A stretch of 64,000 nucleotides of DNA from Halorhodospira abdelmalekii (GCF_016583625.1 NZ_NRRN01000004.1:25459-89458); one strand, 5' to 3'. Positions 49,359 through 58,763 are shown, counted from the first letter of the stretch. Program-made: numbers and translations. Notes: generated from the letters alone by a model not told the origin.

Positions 49359-50813
49359 ATGCACCGAAAGACCGTAGCCGAACTCGCCGCGGCCCTACGC
49401 GCCGGGGAGGTCAGCAGCCGAGAGCTGACTGAAGCGTTGCTGCAGCGGATCGAGCAGCTCGATCCACAGCTCAACAGCCTGATTACGGTGACTCGCGAAC
49501 AGGCCCTAGCCGCGGCTGAGCGCGCCGATGCGCGGTTACAAGCCGGCGATGGCGGGCCACTGACCGGAGTGCCGCTGGTCCACAAGGATATCTTTTGTAC
49601 CGCCGGGGTGACGACGACGTGCGGTTCGCGGATGCTCGCCGAGTTTGTCGCCCCTTATGATGCCACTGTCGTTGAACGCTTAGCGGCCGCCGGTGCGGTG
49701 ATGCTTGGGAAGGCGAACATGGACGAGTTCGCCATGGGTTCGTCGAACGAGACGAGCTATTTCGGGCCGGTGCGCAATCCTTGGGACTTGGATGCGGTTC
49801 CTGGAGGGTCGTCTGGGGGCTCTGCGGCAGCGGTGGCAGCGTGCTTGGTGCCGGCGGCAACCGCGACCGATACGGGCGGTTCGATCCGGCAGCCGGCTGC
49901 CTTGACGGGCGTTTGCGGGTTGAAACCGACCTACGGCCGAGTCTCGCGCTACGGCATGATTGCTTTTGCCTCAAGCCTTGATCAGGGTGGGCCGATCGCG
50001 CGCACGGCTGAGGATTTGGCACTGTTGTTGGGCGCAATGGCGGGTTTTGACTCTCGCGACTCGACGAGTGTCGACCGGGTGGTGCCGGAGTACACTGAGG
50101 GGCTCAATCGTTCTATCAAAGGGTTGCGGGTTGGGGTGCCGACGCAGTTCTTCGGTCCGGGGCTTGCTGACGATGTGCGCTCGCGGATCGAGGCGGCGCT
50201 CGAAGTGCTCGCTGGCGAGGGGGCGGAGTTGCATGAGGTCGAGCTGCCTAACATGGAGTTGGCACTGCCCGCCTACTATGTGATTGCCCCTGCCGAGGCC
50301 TCTTCTAACCTGGCTCGTTATGATGGGGTGCGCTATGGCCATCGGTGCGCCGAGCCGCAAGGGCTTGAGGACCTCTACAAACGCACGCGCGCGGAGGGGT
50401 TTGGCGAGGAGGTCAAGCGCCGGGTGCTGGTAGGGACCTACGCCCTTTCCGCTGGCTATTACGACGCTTACTATCGCAAGGCGCAGCAGATCCGCCGGTT
50501 GGTTGCAGAAGATTTTCAAAGGGTTCTGGAGCGGGTCGACGTGATCGCCGGTCCGACTTCGCCGACCCCGGCCTTCAATATCGGGGAGCGGGTCGACGAC
50601 CCCGTGCAGATGTACCTCTCAGATATCTATACGCTGGCGGTTAATCTGGCGGGGTTGCCTGGCCTCTCGATCCCCGCCGGCTTCTCGCGCGGGCGCCCGG
50701 TTGGTCTGCAGCTTATCGGTGGTTACTTCGAGGAGGCGCGCCTGCTCAACGTGGCCCATAAGTATCAACAGGTGACCGATTGGCATCGACAGGTGCCGGA
50801 GGGGTTCGAGTAG
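49359..50813 (+). CDS. gatA: Aspartyl/glutamyl-tRNA amidotransferase subunit A
   Basis: GatA (484 aa) is the amidase subunit that releases ammonia from glutamine. The Ser-cisSer-Lys triad is visible: Lys in [10 protein letters not shown] near residue 75, the Ser-rich loop [12 protein letters not shown] near 150-160 and [11 protein letters not shown] near 172. The ATG at 49359 gives the usual length; a TTG at 49341 in frame is less likely. It follows gatC by 42 bp. Confidence 0.95.
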   Translation: MHRKTVAELAAALRAGEVSSRELTEALLQRIEQLDPQLNSLITVTREQALAAAERADARLQAGDGGPLTGVPLVHKDIFCTAGVTTTCGSRMLAEFVAPYDATVVERLAAAGAVMLGKANMDEFAMGSSNETSYFGPVRNPWDLDAVPGGSSGGSAAAVAACLVPAATATDTGGSIRQPAALTGVCGLKPTYGRVSRYGMIAFASSLDQGGPIARTAEDLALLLGAMAGFDSRDSTSVDRVVPEYTEGLNRSIKGLRVGVPTQFFGPGLADDVRSRIEAALEVLAGEGAELHEVELPNMELALPAYYVIAPAEASSNLARYDGVRYGHRCAEPQGLEDLYKRTRAEGFGEEVKRRVLVGTYALSAGYYDAYYRKAQQIRRLVAEDFQRVLERVDVIAGPTSPTPAFNIGERVDDPVQMYLSDIYTLAVNLAGLPGLSIPAGFSRGRPVGLQLIGGYFEEARLLNVAHKYQQVTDWHRQVPEGFE

Positions 50814-50820
50814 AGGTGTG

Positions 50821-50859
50821 CCGCGCTAAGGTAGCGCGGCCAGTCTTAACCGACTGGCC
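50821..50859 (+). promoter_or_regulatory. Two adjoining hairpins between gatA and gatB
   Basis: CCGCGCT/AGCGCGG (50821-50839, loop AAGGT) and GGCCAGTC/GACTGGCC (50838-50859, loop TTAACC) are both perfect. The two stems share the GG at 50838-50839, so they cannot both form fully. No T-tract follows. They could attenuate or protect the message between gatA and gatB. Confidence 0.45.
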
Positions 50860-50919
50860 TCACTCTATCGTTACGCCTTTGCCTGCCGTCTGAAATAAAG
50901 ATCTGGAGCGCTATCGCCC

Positions 50920-52359
50920 ATGCAGTGGGAAACCGTCATCGGCCTTGAAATCCATGTTCAGCTTGCCACGCGGAGCAAGATCTTCTCAGGTGCTGCAACC
51001 GCCTATGGCGCTGAGCCGAATCGACAAGCGTGCCCGATCGACCTCGGTATGCCGGGAGTGCTGCCGGTGCTTAACGCCGAGGTCGTGCGTATGGCGGTGA
51101 AATTCGGTTTGGCGGTGGGTTCACGGATCACACCGCGCTCCGTCTTCGCCCGGAAAAACTATTTCTATCCCGATCTTCCTAAGGGGTACCAGATCTCGCA
51201 GTACGACCTGCCGCTGGTCGACGGTGGTGCGCTTGATATCGAGCTGGAAGGGGGGGGGAGTAAGCGCATTGGCATCACCCGCGCGCACCTTGAGGAGGAT
51301 GCTGGAAAGTCGCTGCACGAAGATTTTCACGGCATGACCGGGGTCGATTTAAACCGTGCCGGGACACCGCTGATGGAGATCGTCTCGGAGCCCGATATGC
51401 GCTCCCCGCAAGAGGCCGTGGCGTACATGAAGAAGTTGCACGCCCTGGTGCGCTATCTGGAGATTTGCGATGGCAATATGCAGGAGGGTTCCTTCCGCTG
51501 TGATGCCAATATCTCGGTTCGTCCCCGTGGTGAGACACGTCTCGGCACCCGCACCGAGCTGAAAAATCTGAATTCTTTTCGTTTTGTTGAGCGCGCCCTG
51601 AACTACGAGATTGAGCGCCAGATCGATCTGATCGAGAGTGGCGGAGAGGTGGTCCAGGAGACACGGCTGTTCGATGTCGATCAAGGGATTACCCGCTCGA
51701 TGCGGACCAAGGAGGAGGCGAACGACTATCGCTACTTCCCCGAACCCGATCTATTGCCCCTCGAGGTCGATGCGCGGCTGATCGACCAGGTGCGCGAGAC
51801 GTTGCCCGAGTTGCCCGATGAGAAGCGGCAACGCTTCATCACCGAGTACGCTTTGCCGGCCTATGATGCCGGCGTGTTGACTGCAACTCGTGAATTGGCC
51901 GATTTTTTCGAGTCGGCCGTGAGTGAATCCGGTGGTTACGCCAAACGCACGGCGAATTGGGTGATGAGCGAGCTTCTTGCCTATCTTAATAAGGACGGCC
52001 TGGAGCTGGCAGCCTGCCCGGTGACCCCAGAGATGCTTGGCAAGTTGGTTGCGCGCATCGAAGACGAGACGATCTCGGGGCGGGGTGCGAAAGATGTCTT
52101 TGAAGCGATGTGGGCCGGGGCCGGCGAGCCCGATGAAGTCATTGCAGCGAAGGGATTGAAACAGGTCACTGATAGCGGTGCCATTGAGGCGCTGATCGAC
52201 GAGGTTCTGACCAATAATCCGCAGCAAATTGAGCAGTATCGCGCCGGTAAAGAGAAGCTGTTTGGCTTCTTCGTTGGTCAGGTGATGAAGGCCTCCGCGG
52301 GTAAGGCCAATCCGCAGCAGGTCAACGACTTGCTCAAACAGAAGTTGGACGGCTCGTGA
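50920..52359 (+). CDS. gatB: Aspartyl/glutamyl-tRNA amidotransferase subunit B
   Basis: GatB (479 aa) is the kinase-like subunit that activates the tRNA-bound carboxylate and receives ammonia from Gat[14 protein letters not shown] opens the protein, then [19 protein letters not shown] and the catalytic-site text [10 protein letters not shown]. The C-terminal YqeY-like tail (residues about 330-479) binds tRNA. A nine-G run lies in the coding sequence at 51250-51258. Its stop overlaps the hslO GTG. Confidence 0.95.
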   Translation: MQWETVIGLEIHVQLATRSKIFSGAATAYGAEPNRQACPIDLGMPGVLPVLNAEVVRMAVKFGLAVGSRITPRSVFARKNYFYPDLPKGYQISQYDLPLVDGGALDIELEGGGSKRIGITRAHLEEDAGKSLHEDFHGMTGVDLNRAGTPLMEIVSEPDMRSPQEAVAYMKKLHALVRYLEICDGNMQEGSFRCDANISVRPRGETRLGTRTELKNLNSFRFVERALNYEIERQIDLIESGGEVVQETRLFDVDQGITRSMRTKEEANDYRYFPEPDLLPLEVDARLIDQVRETLPELPDEKRQRFITEYALPAYDAGVLTATRELADFFESAVSESGGYAKRTANWVMSELLAYLNKDGLELAACPVTPEMLGKLVARIEDETISGRGAKDVFEAMWAGAGEPDEVIAAKGLKQVTDSGAIEALIDEVLTNNPQQIEQYRAGKEKLFGFFVGQVMKASAGKANPQQVNDLLKQKLDGS

Positions 52360-53264
52360 TCGATCTTTGTCAGCGTTTTCTCTTTGACGATGCCGATGTC
52401 CGTGGTGGTCTGGTGCGGCTTGAGCGTGTGCTTGAGGCGGCTTGTCAGCACCATGCCTATCCGCTGCCGGTTGCCCGCCTGCTCGGTGAGGCGTTTGCTG
52501 CCTGTGCCTTGATGCGGGCGACGATCAAGCTGAGCGGGCAGCTGACGGTACAGATCCAGGCCGCGGAGCAAGCCCCAGTCTCGTTGCTGCTGGTCCACGC
52601 CGATGGCGATGGAGCGATGCGTGGTACGGCCCGCTACCGCGGATCGCCCGAGCGAGGCGGGATCGACCGACTCTGCGGCAGCGATGCGCGCCTAGTGATT
52701 ACGATCGAGCCGGACGAGGGGCGGCGCTATCAGGGTGTGGTGGGGGTTGATGAGCGGGGTTTGGCCGAGACGCTTGAGACCTACTTTCGCGACTCTGAGC
52801 AGTTGCCAACACGGATCTTTTTGAGCAGCGACGGGACGCGAGCGGCCGGGATGCTGCTGCAGCGAATGCCGGCAGCAGAGCGGGGGGGTCACGGAGATGC
52901 CGAGCGCACCGTGCATGACGCCGATCTCTGGGAGCGTGTCGGACACTTGGCAGCGACTCTCGGCGAGCGTGAACTTCTGGAACACAGCGCGGAGGAGGTG
53001 CTGCATCGGCTCTTCCACCAAGAGGCCGTGCGCCTCTTCGAGCCGCGTGAGCTCTATTTCCGTTGTCGCTGCTCGGCCGATCGCATCGCAGCCATTCTCC
53101 GTGGGCTTGAGCGCAGTGAGATCGATCGCCTCCTTGAGGAGAGTGGAGCGGTCGAGGTGCGTTGTGAGCTGTGTGGGGCCGCCTATCTCTACGATCCAGT
53201 CGACGTTAAACACGCCCTGGCCGAGGGGGGCGGCGCGGCGCCGGGCAGTGCCCGCTACCACTGA
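52356..53264 (+). CDS. hslO: Redox-regulated chaperone Hsp33
   Basis: Hsp33 (302 aa) is a holdase switched on by oxidation of a C-terminal zinc site. That site is visible as FRCRCSAD (C-X-C) and RCELCGAAY (C-X2-C). The N-terminal domain shows [14 protein letters not shown] and the [10 protein letters not shown] stretch. The GTG at 52356 overlaps the gatB stop by four bases, so it is coupled to the gat operon; an oxidative-stress chaperone behind gatB is not a common arrangement. Confidence 0.93.
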   Translation: MIDLCQRFLFDDADVRGGLVRLERVLEAACQHHAYPLPVARLLGEAFAACALMRATIKLSGQLTVQIQAAEQAPVSLLLVHADGDGAMRGTARYRGSPERGGIDRLCGSDARLVITIEPDEGRRYQGVVGVDERGLAETLETYFRDSEQLPTRIFLSSDGTRAAGMLLQRMPAAERGGHGDAERTVHDADLWERVGHLAATLGERELLEHSAEEVLHRLFHQEAVRLFEPRELYFRCRCSADRIAAILRGLERSEIDRLLEESGAVEVRCELCGAAYLYDPVDVKHALAEGGGAAPGSARYH

Positions 53265-53330
53265 AGCACGGGGCCAGGCGTAGGGCAAGCCGTGGGCTGG
53301 GCGGTGGCGGCCGTCCGTGGAGTGGGCTTA

Positions 53331-53350
53331 GGATCGGTGCGGATCGGTGC
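53331..53350. repeat. 10-bp tandem duplication after moeB-like gene
   Basis: GGATCGGTGC is duplicated at 53331-53340 and 53341-53350, directly abutting the stop of the minus-strand gene and lying between it and the convergent hslO. Confidence 0.9.
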
Positions 53351-54121
53351 TTATCCAGAGACGATCCCGGCGCGTGCGCGTGGTTCTGACGCGCAGACTG
53401 GACACTCCGGGTCGGCCGGGAGGCGGATCGTGCGCACGCTCAGTTGCAGCACATCCATGGTGAGTAACCGCCCGTATAGTGGCGCTCCCGCACCGGTTAA
53501 TACCTTGATCGCCTCAATCGCTTGTAAACTGCCGCCGACCCCGGGCAACGGTGCGATGATGCCACTGTCGCTGCAGCTTTCATCGCTGCGTGCCCCAGCG
53601 CCAAAGAGGCAGCGGTAGCACGGTGAGCCGCCAGCGGGGATCGTGGTCAGCTGCAGTTCCCAGCGCAGAACTGCGGCGCTGACCAGGGGGCGGCGCGAGG
53701 CGATGCACGCCTCATTGACAGCAAAGCGCGTGGCAAAGTTATCCGAGCAATCGAGGACGACGTCGACGGTGCGGGCGTGCTCAGCAATGGTCGCCGTCTC
53801 GGTTAGGGCCGGCAGCGGGGTGACGGCGATCGTCGGGTTGAGTTGTTGGGCTGCGATCTGTGCCGAGCGGGCTTTCGGTTGGCCAAGGCGCTCGGTGGTG
53901 TGAGCGATTTGCCGTTGCAGATTGCCTAACTCGACCGTGTCCCCATCGGCGATATAGAGATGGCCTACGCCGGCACCCGCTAGATAGAGCGCAGCGGGCG
54001 AACCGAGGCCGCCAGCGCCGACAATCAGGGCGCTGCTCGCTAGTAGGCGCTGTTGCCCGGCAAGATCGATGTGCGGCAAGAGGATTTGCCGACTATAGCG
54101 CAGCAGTTGTTCATCGTTCAC
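53351..54121 (-). CDS. moeB: HesA/MoeB/ThiF-family adenylyltransferase
   Basis: This 256-aa E1-like enzyme adenylates the C-terminal glycine of a ubiquitin-like sulfur carrier (MoaD or ThiS). RYSRQILLPHIDLAGQQRLL, VVGAGGLGSP-type IVGAGGLGSPAALYLAGAG and DLDTVE-type DGDTVELGNLQRQI are present, with a zinc site CYRC...CPVC. The MoeB assignment follows the usual prmC-moeB order, but ThiF is not excluded. The GTG at 54121 overlaps the prmC stop (GTGA). Confidence 0.87.
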   Translation of the reverse strand: MNDEQLLRYSRQILLPHIDLAGQQRLLASSALIVGAGGLGSPAALYLAGAGVGHLYIADGDTVELGNLQRQIAHTTERLGQPKARSAQIAAQQLNPTIAVTPLPALTETATIAEHARTVDVVLDCSDNFATRFAVNEACIASRRPLVSAAVLRWELQLTTIPAGGSPCYRCLFGAGARSDESCSDSGIIAPLPGVGGSLQAIEAIKVLTGAGAPLYGRLLTMDVLQLSVRTIRLPADPECPVCASEPRARAGIVSG

Positions 54122-55086
54122 GCAGTAGGACTCCGCTCGTTTTCTTGCTCTCCTGGCTGCGCGCGATTGCGGCAGGGTCGTTGCGCACAGGTCACCCGCT
54201 CCAGTCCGGCTAGGTCGCGGCGGGTTGTGACTGCGGTCAAACCGGCTCGCTGCAGCAGCTCGCGCACTGCTGCGCCTTGGCGGGCGCCGTGTTCTAGGCA
54301 CAACCAGCCGCCCGGCTGCAGTGCAGCTTGAGCGCACGGGATCAAACAGCGGATTGCGTCCAGTCCGTCGGGGCCGGCCACTAAGGCCTCCCGTGGCTCC
54401 CAGTGGAGCGCGGCACTGCTCCACTCTGGAGCGTTCGCCTCAACGTATGGAGGGTTGCTGACAATGAGATCGTAGTAGCGGTCTGTGAGATTGCTCCCCC
54501 AGCTGTTCCAGTTGTCCCAGTCGCCCCAGTCGCCCTGCAGAAACGATACCTGAGTCAGGCTGTGACGTTCCCGATTACGCAAGGCAATGGTGATTGCCGC
54601 AGCGCTGCGATCAATACCGATGATTTGTGCCCGGGGGCGCTCGTAAGCCAGCGCAAGGGCGATCGCGCCGCTGCCGGTGCCGAGGTCAAGCACCCGGTAA
54701 GGGGGGAGCGTGGTCGCGCGCGCTGGTAACCGCTCAAGGGCCGCCTCGACAAGGTGTTCGGTCTCGGGGCGGGGGATCAAGACCGCGGGCGTGACCTCCA
54801 ACCTGAGTCCCCAGAATTCGCGCTCTGCGCACAGGTAGGCGAGCGGTTCTTGCGCCTGGCGCCGGGAGATCAAGGCGCAGTAGCGCCGCACGGACAGGGC
54901 GTCGAGTGGTGCCTCAGGATGTGCGAAGAGAGCGCTGCGTGGGGAGGCAAGCACTTGGCAGAGGAGCAATTCGGCGTCCAGGCGCGGCGACTCGGAGCTT
55001 GCGGCGAGAGCCTGAGCGCCCTCGCGCAGTGCCTCCGCGACGCTGCGCGGCTGCTGCAGTAGGAGATCTGACAGGTTGGCGCCCAC
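54118..55086 (-). CDS. prmC: Release-factor glutamine N5-methyltransferase PrmC
   Basis: PrmC (322 aa from the chosen start) methylates the Gln of the GGQ motif in release factors RF1 (prfA lies 4 kb away) and RF2. LIPRPETEHLVE, the SAM motif VLDLGTGSGAIALAL and the catalytic SNPPY near residues 210-214 are present. Between the SAM domain and NPPY lies a tripeptide repeat, GDW-GDW-DNW-NSW, not expected in the family. The start is uncertain: GTG at 55086 follows the upstream stop, while an in-frame ATG at 55146 lies inside that gene. Confidence 0.9.
   Translation of the reverse strand: MGANLSDLLLQQPRSVAEALREGAQALAASSESPRLDAELLLCQVLASPRSALFAHPEAPLDALSVRRYCALISRRQAQEPLAYLCAEREFWGLRLEVTPAVLIPRPETEHLVEAALERLPARATTLPPYRVLDLGTGSGAIALALAYERPRAQIIGIDRSAAAITIALRNRERHSLTQVSFLQGDWGDWDNWNSWGSNLTDRYYDLIVSNPPYVEANAPEWSSAALHWEPREALVAGPDGLDAIRCLIPCAQAALQPGGWLCLEHGARQGAAVRELLQRAGLTAVTTRRDLAGLERVTCAQRPCRNRAQPGEQENERSPTA
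54496..54534. repeat. 9-bp degenerate repeat encoding x-x-Trp in prmC
   Basis: On the coding strand GGCGACTGG is followed by a second perfect copy and two variant copies, giving four tripeptides ending in Trp just before the catalytic NPPY loop. Confidence 0.85.
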
Positions 55087-55093
55087 TGCCCCG

Positions 55094-55363
55094 TTAGCGG
55101 ACAGCGCGTTCCGTAAGCGCCGCTCCGGAAATACTGCGTTCCTCAAGCATCACGGGGATTCCGTCGTCGATACGATAGATGCGCGTACCATTGTCTGTGA
55201 TCAGCGCTTCCGTGAGTTCCTCCTCGACCGCGCTTTCGTCCATATAACGGAGTTCCCCGCGACGAATCGCACGGTTAAGCGACTCGAGGCCGTCACTCGG
55301 CAGCGGCTTGAGCCCCTGCCGGGTGACGGGGCAGCAGAGTATCGTTAGCAACCTCTTATCCAT
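55094..55363 (-). CDS. Trm112-like small protein
   Basis: This 89-aa protein starts MDKRLLTILCCPVTRQGLKP and ends with RIYRIDDGIPVMLEE, the two ends of the Trm112/YcaR fold, with an extra helical stretch in the middle (NRAIRRGELRYMDES). Only one cysteine pair is present, so the zinc site of eukaryotic Trm112 is incomplete. The ATG at 55363 gives the family start. It ends eight bases before the proposed prmC start on the same strand. Trm112 in eukaryotes and archaea activates methyltransferases including the PrmC counterpart Mtq2. Confidence 0.8.
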   Translation of the reverse strand: MDKRLLTILCCPVTRQGLKPLPSDGLESLNRAIRRGELRYMDESAVEEELTEALITDNGTRIYRIDDGIPVMLEERSISGAALTERAVR

Positions 55364-55462
55364 CGCGCAAGTATACGGCGTCCGCGCGCTTCTTACCACC
55401 GGGGGCATGGACAGTTAGACAGTTAAGTCCAGGCCGTGTCGAGAAGGTGGCGTGGCGTTGCG

Positions 55463-56578
55463 CTAAGCAACGCCACGGGCGGATGATTCGGTGCTAGCGG
55501 CCAGTACGGTTCGCTGCGGCAACGTCTCAGCGAGTGTGGCCGCTGCGCTGCGTAGTGCCGCTTCGGTGGTTGGCCAGTCGATACAGGCGTCAGTGATGGA
55601 GACGCCGTACTCGAGCGCGTCCAAATCTCCGGTCAGCTTCTGGTTGCCCCAGCCAATGTTGCTCTCCAGCATGACGCCGAGGATCGACTGGTTGCCGTTG
55701 CCAATTTGGTGCACGACGTCCTCTAAAACGGTCGTCTGCAGGCTCGGGTCTTTGTTTGAATTGGCGTGGCTGCAGTCGATCACCAGGCGCGGCGGCATCC
55801 CGACCTTGACGAGGGCTTGCTCGCACAGGCGTATGCTGACGGTGTCGTAGTTGGGCTGCTGACCGCCGCGCAGAACGACATGGCCGTACTGATTGCCGCG
55901 GGTGCGCATGATCGTAATGCGTCCCTCTTGATCAATGCCGAGGAAACTGTGCGGCGCCGAGGCCGATTGCAAGGCGTTGATGGCGACCTCTTGACTGCCG
56001 TCGGTTGCGTTTTTGAAGCCGACGGGGGTCGATAGTCCGCTGGCGAGTTCGCGGTGCGTCTGTGACTCGGTGGTGCGAGCACCGATCGCCGTCCAGGAGA
56101 CCAGATCGCCGTAATACTGCGGGGCGATCGGGTCGAGCGCCTCGGTGGCCGTCGGTAACCCGATCTCGGTGATCTCGGCCAAGAGCTCGCGCGCCATCCG
56201 CAGCCCCTTGTCGATACGGAAGGAGTCGTCCATGTTCGGATCGTTGACCAAGCCCTTCCAGCCAACCGTGGTGCGCGGCTTCTCGAAGTAGACCCGCATG
56301 ACCAGATAGATGCTGTCACTGAGCTCGTCGTGCAGGGCCTTGAGCCGGCGCGCGTAGTCGAGGGCGGCTTGGGGGTCGTGAATTGAGCAGGGGCCGACGA
56401 CGGCAAAGATTCGTTGATCCCTCCCGTCAAGGATGTTGCGCAGTGTTTCACGGCTATCTAGCACGACACGCCGCGCCTTCTCCGTCAGCGGCACTTGCTG
56501 TTTGATTTCGGCAGGGGAGGGTAGGCGCTCACCGGCGACTACGTTGACGTCGTTCACGTGATCGTTGTTCGTTGACAT
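55463..56578 (-). CDS. aroG: DAHP synthase, class I (AroF/AroG/AroH type)
   Basis: This 371-aa enzyme condenses phosphoenolpyruvate with erythrose 4-phosphate to begin the shikimate pathway. VVGPCSIHDP near residue 60, RVYFEKPRTTVGWKG near 94, LRGGQQPNYD and VIDCSHANSNKDP near 265 mark the class I-alpha family with its metal ligands. Which amino acid inhibits it cannot be told from the text, so the symbol is provisional. Its gap to the upstream ClpX paralogue contains a 7-bp repeat array. Confidence 0.93.
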   Translation of the reverse strand: MSTNNDHVNDVNVVAGERLPSPAEIKQQVPLTEKARRVVLDSRETLRNILDGRDQRIFAVVGPCSIHDPQAALDYARRLKALHDELSDSIYLVMRVYFEKPRTTVGWKGLVNDPNMDDSFRIDKGLRMARELLAEITEIGLPTATEALDPIAPQYYGDLVSWTAIGARTTESQTHRELASGLSTPVGFKNATDGSQEVAINALQSASAPHSFLGIDQEGRITIMRTRGNQYGHVVLRGGQQPNYDTVSIRLCEQALVKVGMPPRLVIDCSHANSNKDPSLQTTVLEDVVHQIGNGNQSILGVMLESNIGWGNQKLTGDLDALEYGVSITDACIDWPTTEAALRSAAATLAETLPQRTVLAASTESSARGVA

Positions 56579-56711
56579 AGGGATCCTGAGTTGCGGCTCT
56601 GCAAAGAGAAGTAAAGTGACAGGCTAACCCGCCAATGGTACTGAGCGGTAAGGGGCCGATTCAAGCGCCCAGGCTGAGCGCGCCGCAGTGCTGGCGTTAT
56701 CGGGGGCGTCC

Positions 56712-56760
56712 GTGCCAGGTGCCAGGTGCCAGGTGCCAGGTGCCAGGTGCCAGGTTCCAG
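56712..56760. repeat. Heptamer tandem array (7 units)
   Basis: GTGCCAG is repeated six times perfectly (56712-56753), followed by one variant unit GTTCCAG (56754-56760). It lies about 15 bp downstream of the ClpX paralogue's stop and 134 bp upstream of the DAHP synthase start, where it could alter spacing of regulatory signals. Confidence 0.95.
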
Positions 56761-56774
56761 GTGGTCTGCGGACC

Positions 56775-58049
56775 TTAGCCCGCGTGTCGGCGCTCGCCGA
56801 TCAGCTCATAGATCGGCGAATCCCCTGCCACCGTCTCTTCGTCGACGATTAAACGCTCCACGCCACCGTTGGCGGCCGGCACGGCAAACATCGGCTCAAG
56901 CAAAATCCCTTCCAAGATGGCCCGTAAGCCGCGTGCCCCGGTTCCGCGCGCGTAGGCCCGACGCGCGATAGCGCGCAGTGCACCGGGCGTGAACTGAAGC
57001 TCGCAGCCATCACGGGCGAGTAACGCCTGGTACTGCCTGACTGGGGCGTTGCGCGGCTCGGTTAACACCCGCACCAACTCGTCCTCGCCGAGTTCGGCCA
57101 ACTCTTCGACGATGGGGAGTCGACCAACCAATTCGGGCAGCAGCCCGTACTCTTGCAGCTCCACCGAGCCGGGTCGTAGCGGTCCCACACCGCCGTCCAG
57201 GTGTGCGGCGAAACCGACGCCGCGCCCCGCTGCCCGGTTCGCGCGCTGTTGTCGCAGCGCCTCGAAGGCGCCGCCGCAGATAAACAGCACATCGCGCGTA
57301 TCGACCCGCACTTCCCGGCCTTTGCGGCCCGGTACGGCAAGGCTTACAGTGCGCCCTTCGAGCAGTTTCAGCAGTGCCTGCTGCGTGCCCTCTCCGGCAA
57401 CGTCGCGAACCGTGGCGCTCTCAGCGCGTACGGCCAGCTTGTCGATCTCGTCGATATAGATAATGCCGCGAGAGGCGCGCTCTGGGTCGTAGTCACAGAC
57501 CGCAAGCAAGCGGGCAATGACGCTATCTGCGTCTTCGCCGGCGTATCCGGAGGCGGTCAGGCGCGTAGCATCGACCGCAGCAAATGGAACCTCGACTGCG
57601 CGGGCCAAACACTCGGCTAAATAGCTTTTGCCCGAGCCACTCGGCCCGACCAGCAAGATGTTGCTCTTGCCCAGCTCCACGTCACTGCCCCGGGCGGCCC
57701 AGACGAGACGCTTGTAGTGGTTGTAGATCGCCACAGCGAGCACCATTTTCGCCCGCTCTTGGCCGATCACGTAGTGATCCAAGTGGCGTCGCAGCGCCCG
57801 GGGGGCCGGTAACGTGGCCAAAATACGCTCCTGGCGGCGTCGGCGGTCGACCTCAAGGACCTCGTTGCAAGCCTCCAGGCACGCCTCGCAGATATAGGCC
57901 TGCTCCCCGCCGATGAGCGCTCCGGCAACGCTCTCCTCTCGAGCACAGAAAGAGCAGCGGCGCTCGCGCTCGATTTCCGGTCGCAGTTCGGGCTCATCTA
58001 GGGCGGGCAGACCGTTGCGCCACGCCTCACCATAGGTTGGTCCGCGCAT
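56775..58049 (-). CDS. Divergent ClpX paralogue (AAA+ unfoldase)
   Basis: This 424-aa AAA+ protein has the full ClpX layout: an N-terminal zinc domain (Cys32, 35, 54, 57), Walker A GPSGSGKS (135-142), Walker B IIYIDEID (196-203) and sensor-2 GARGLR (371-376). It differs from canonical ClpX at the substrate loops: pore-1 is GYAG (168-171) rather than GYVG, the RKH loop reads RKG (242-244), and the ClpP-docking IGF is VGF (278-280). No clpP, tig or lon is near, so this is probably not the main clpX. The ATG at 58049 has GGAG 7 bases upstream; the frame is open to 58337 without family similarity. Confidence 0.88.
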   Translation of the reverse strand: MRGPTYGEAWRNGLPALDEPELRPEIERERRCSFCAREESVAGALIGGEQAYICEACLEACNEVLEVDRRRRQERILATLPAPRALRRHLDHYVIGQERAKMVLAVAIYNHYKRLVWAARGSDVELGKSNILLVGPSGSGKSYLAECLARAVEVPFAAVDATRLTASGYAGEDADSVIARLLAVCDYDPERASRGIIYIDEIDKLAVRAESATVRDVAGEGTQQALLKLLEGRTVSLAVPGRKGREVRVDTRDVLFICGGAFEALRQQRANRAAGRGVGFAAHLDGGVGPLRPGSVELQEYGLLPELVGRLPIVEELAELGEDELVRVLTEPRNAPVRQYQALLARDGCELQFTPGALRAIARRAYARGTGARGLRAILEGILLEPMFAVPAANGGVERLIVDEETVAGDSPIYELIGERRHAG

Positions 58050-58194
58050 TGTTCGACTCCACAGATCCTGGTGGACTTCCTCTGTAAGCGGCAGCTTGCC
58101 CCAAAGCTTGAGGGATAAGCGCATCGATAGCGCGGCGCGGCGCTTCGTTCGCGGGTGGAAGAGTGGGGTGAGTGGCCTGTAGTTCACCGAGTTA

Positions 58195-58260
58195 TTGCGT
58201 TCTGCGAAGAAGAGCCATAGAGTAGTTTGTGTCTGAAAATGAGACCTCGATGTAAGGTCT
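58195..58260 (+). promoter_or_regulatory. dksA promoter and leader stem
   Basis: TTGCGT (58195-58200) and TAGAGT (58218-58223) are 17 bases apart, a good sigma-70 match. A 6-bp stem AGACCT/AGGTCT (58242-58260) lies in the predicted leader. Confidence 0.5.
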
Positions 58261-58315
58261 TGTGCACCCTGAGCCTGAGACTCGCTTGCGATCAGCAGCA
58301 GCAGGAGGAAGCGGT

Positions 58316-58750
58316 ATGGCGTCCAGTAGGCACACAATACCGGTGCGCGGTTTTGAGCCGTATGAGGCCGCGGCCGATGAAGAGTACATGAGCGATGAGC
58401 AGCTTGAGCACTTTCGCCTGTTGCTTGAGGCTTGGAAGCGAGAGCTGCAGGAGGAGGTTGAGCGGACCGTGCACCATATGCGCGACGACGCCAATAATCA
58501 CGCCGACCCCTCCGATCGCGCGACCCAGGAGGAGGAGTTTGCTTTAGAGTTGCGCGCCCGCGACCGCGAGCGCAAGCTGATTCGCAAGATCGACCAGGCG
58601 CTCGGCCGTATCCGCAAAGGCGACTACGGCTTCTGCGAGCAGTGTGGTATCGAGATTGGGTTGCGCCGCCTGGAGGCGCGTCCGACCGCGACGCTCTGCA
58701 TCGATTGTAAGTCGCTGGAAGAGATCCGCGAGCGCCAACGGGTCGCCTGA
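58316..58750 (+). CDS. dksA: RNA polymerase-binding transcription factor DksA
   Basis: DksA (144 aa) enters the RNA polymerase secondary channel and, with ppGpp, adjusts rRNA and amino-acid promoters. The coiled-coil tip shows DPSDR with both acidic residues (Asp64 and Asp67). The four-cysteine zinc finger is intact (Cys107, 110, 128, 131), which marks the zinc form. AGGAGG lies 7 bases before the ATG at 58316; a GTG at 58262 in frame is less likely. It stands alone on the plus strand between two minus-strand genes. Confidence 0.95.
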   Translation: MASSRHTIPVRGFEPYEAAADEEYMSDEQLEHFRLLLEAWKRELQEEVERTVHHMRDDANNHADPSDRATQEEEFALELRARDRERKLIRKIDQALGRIRKGDYGFCEQCGIEIGLRRLEARPTATLCIDCKSLEEIRERQRVA

Positions 58751-58763
58751 AAGGTCTCAGCGC

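Noticed and set aside
56712..56760. Heptamer array as a possible CRISPR
   Set aside because: Units are 7 bp without spacers, so it is a simple tandem repeat.
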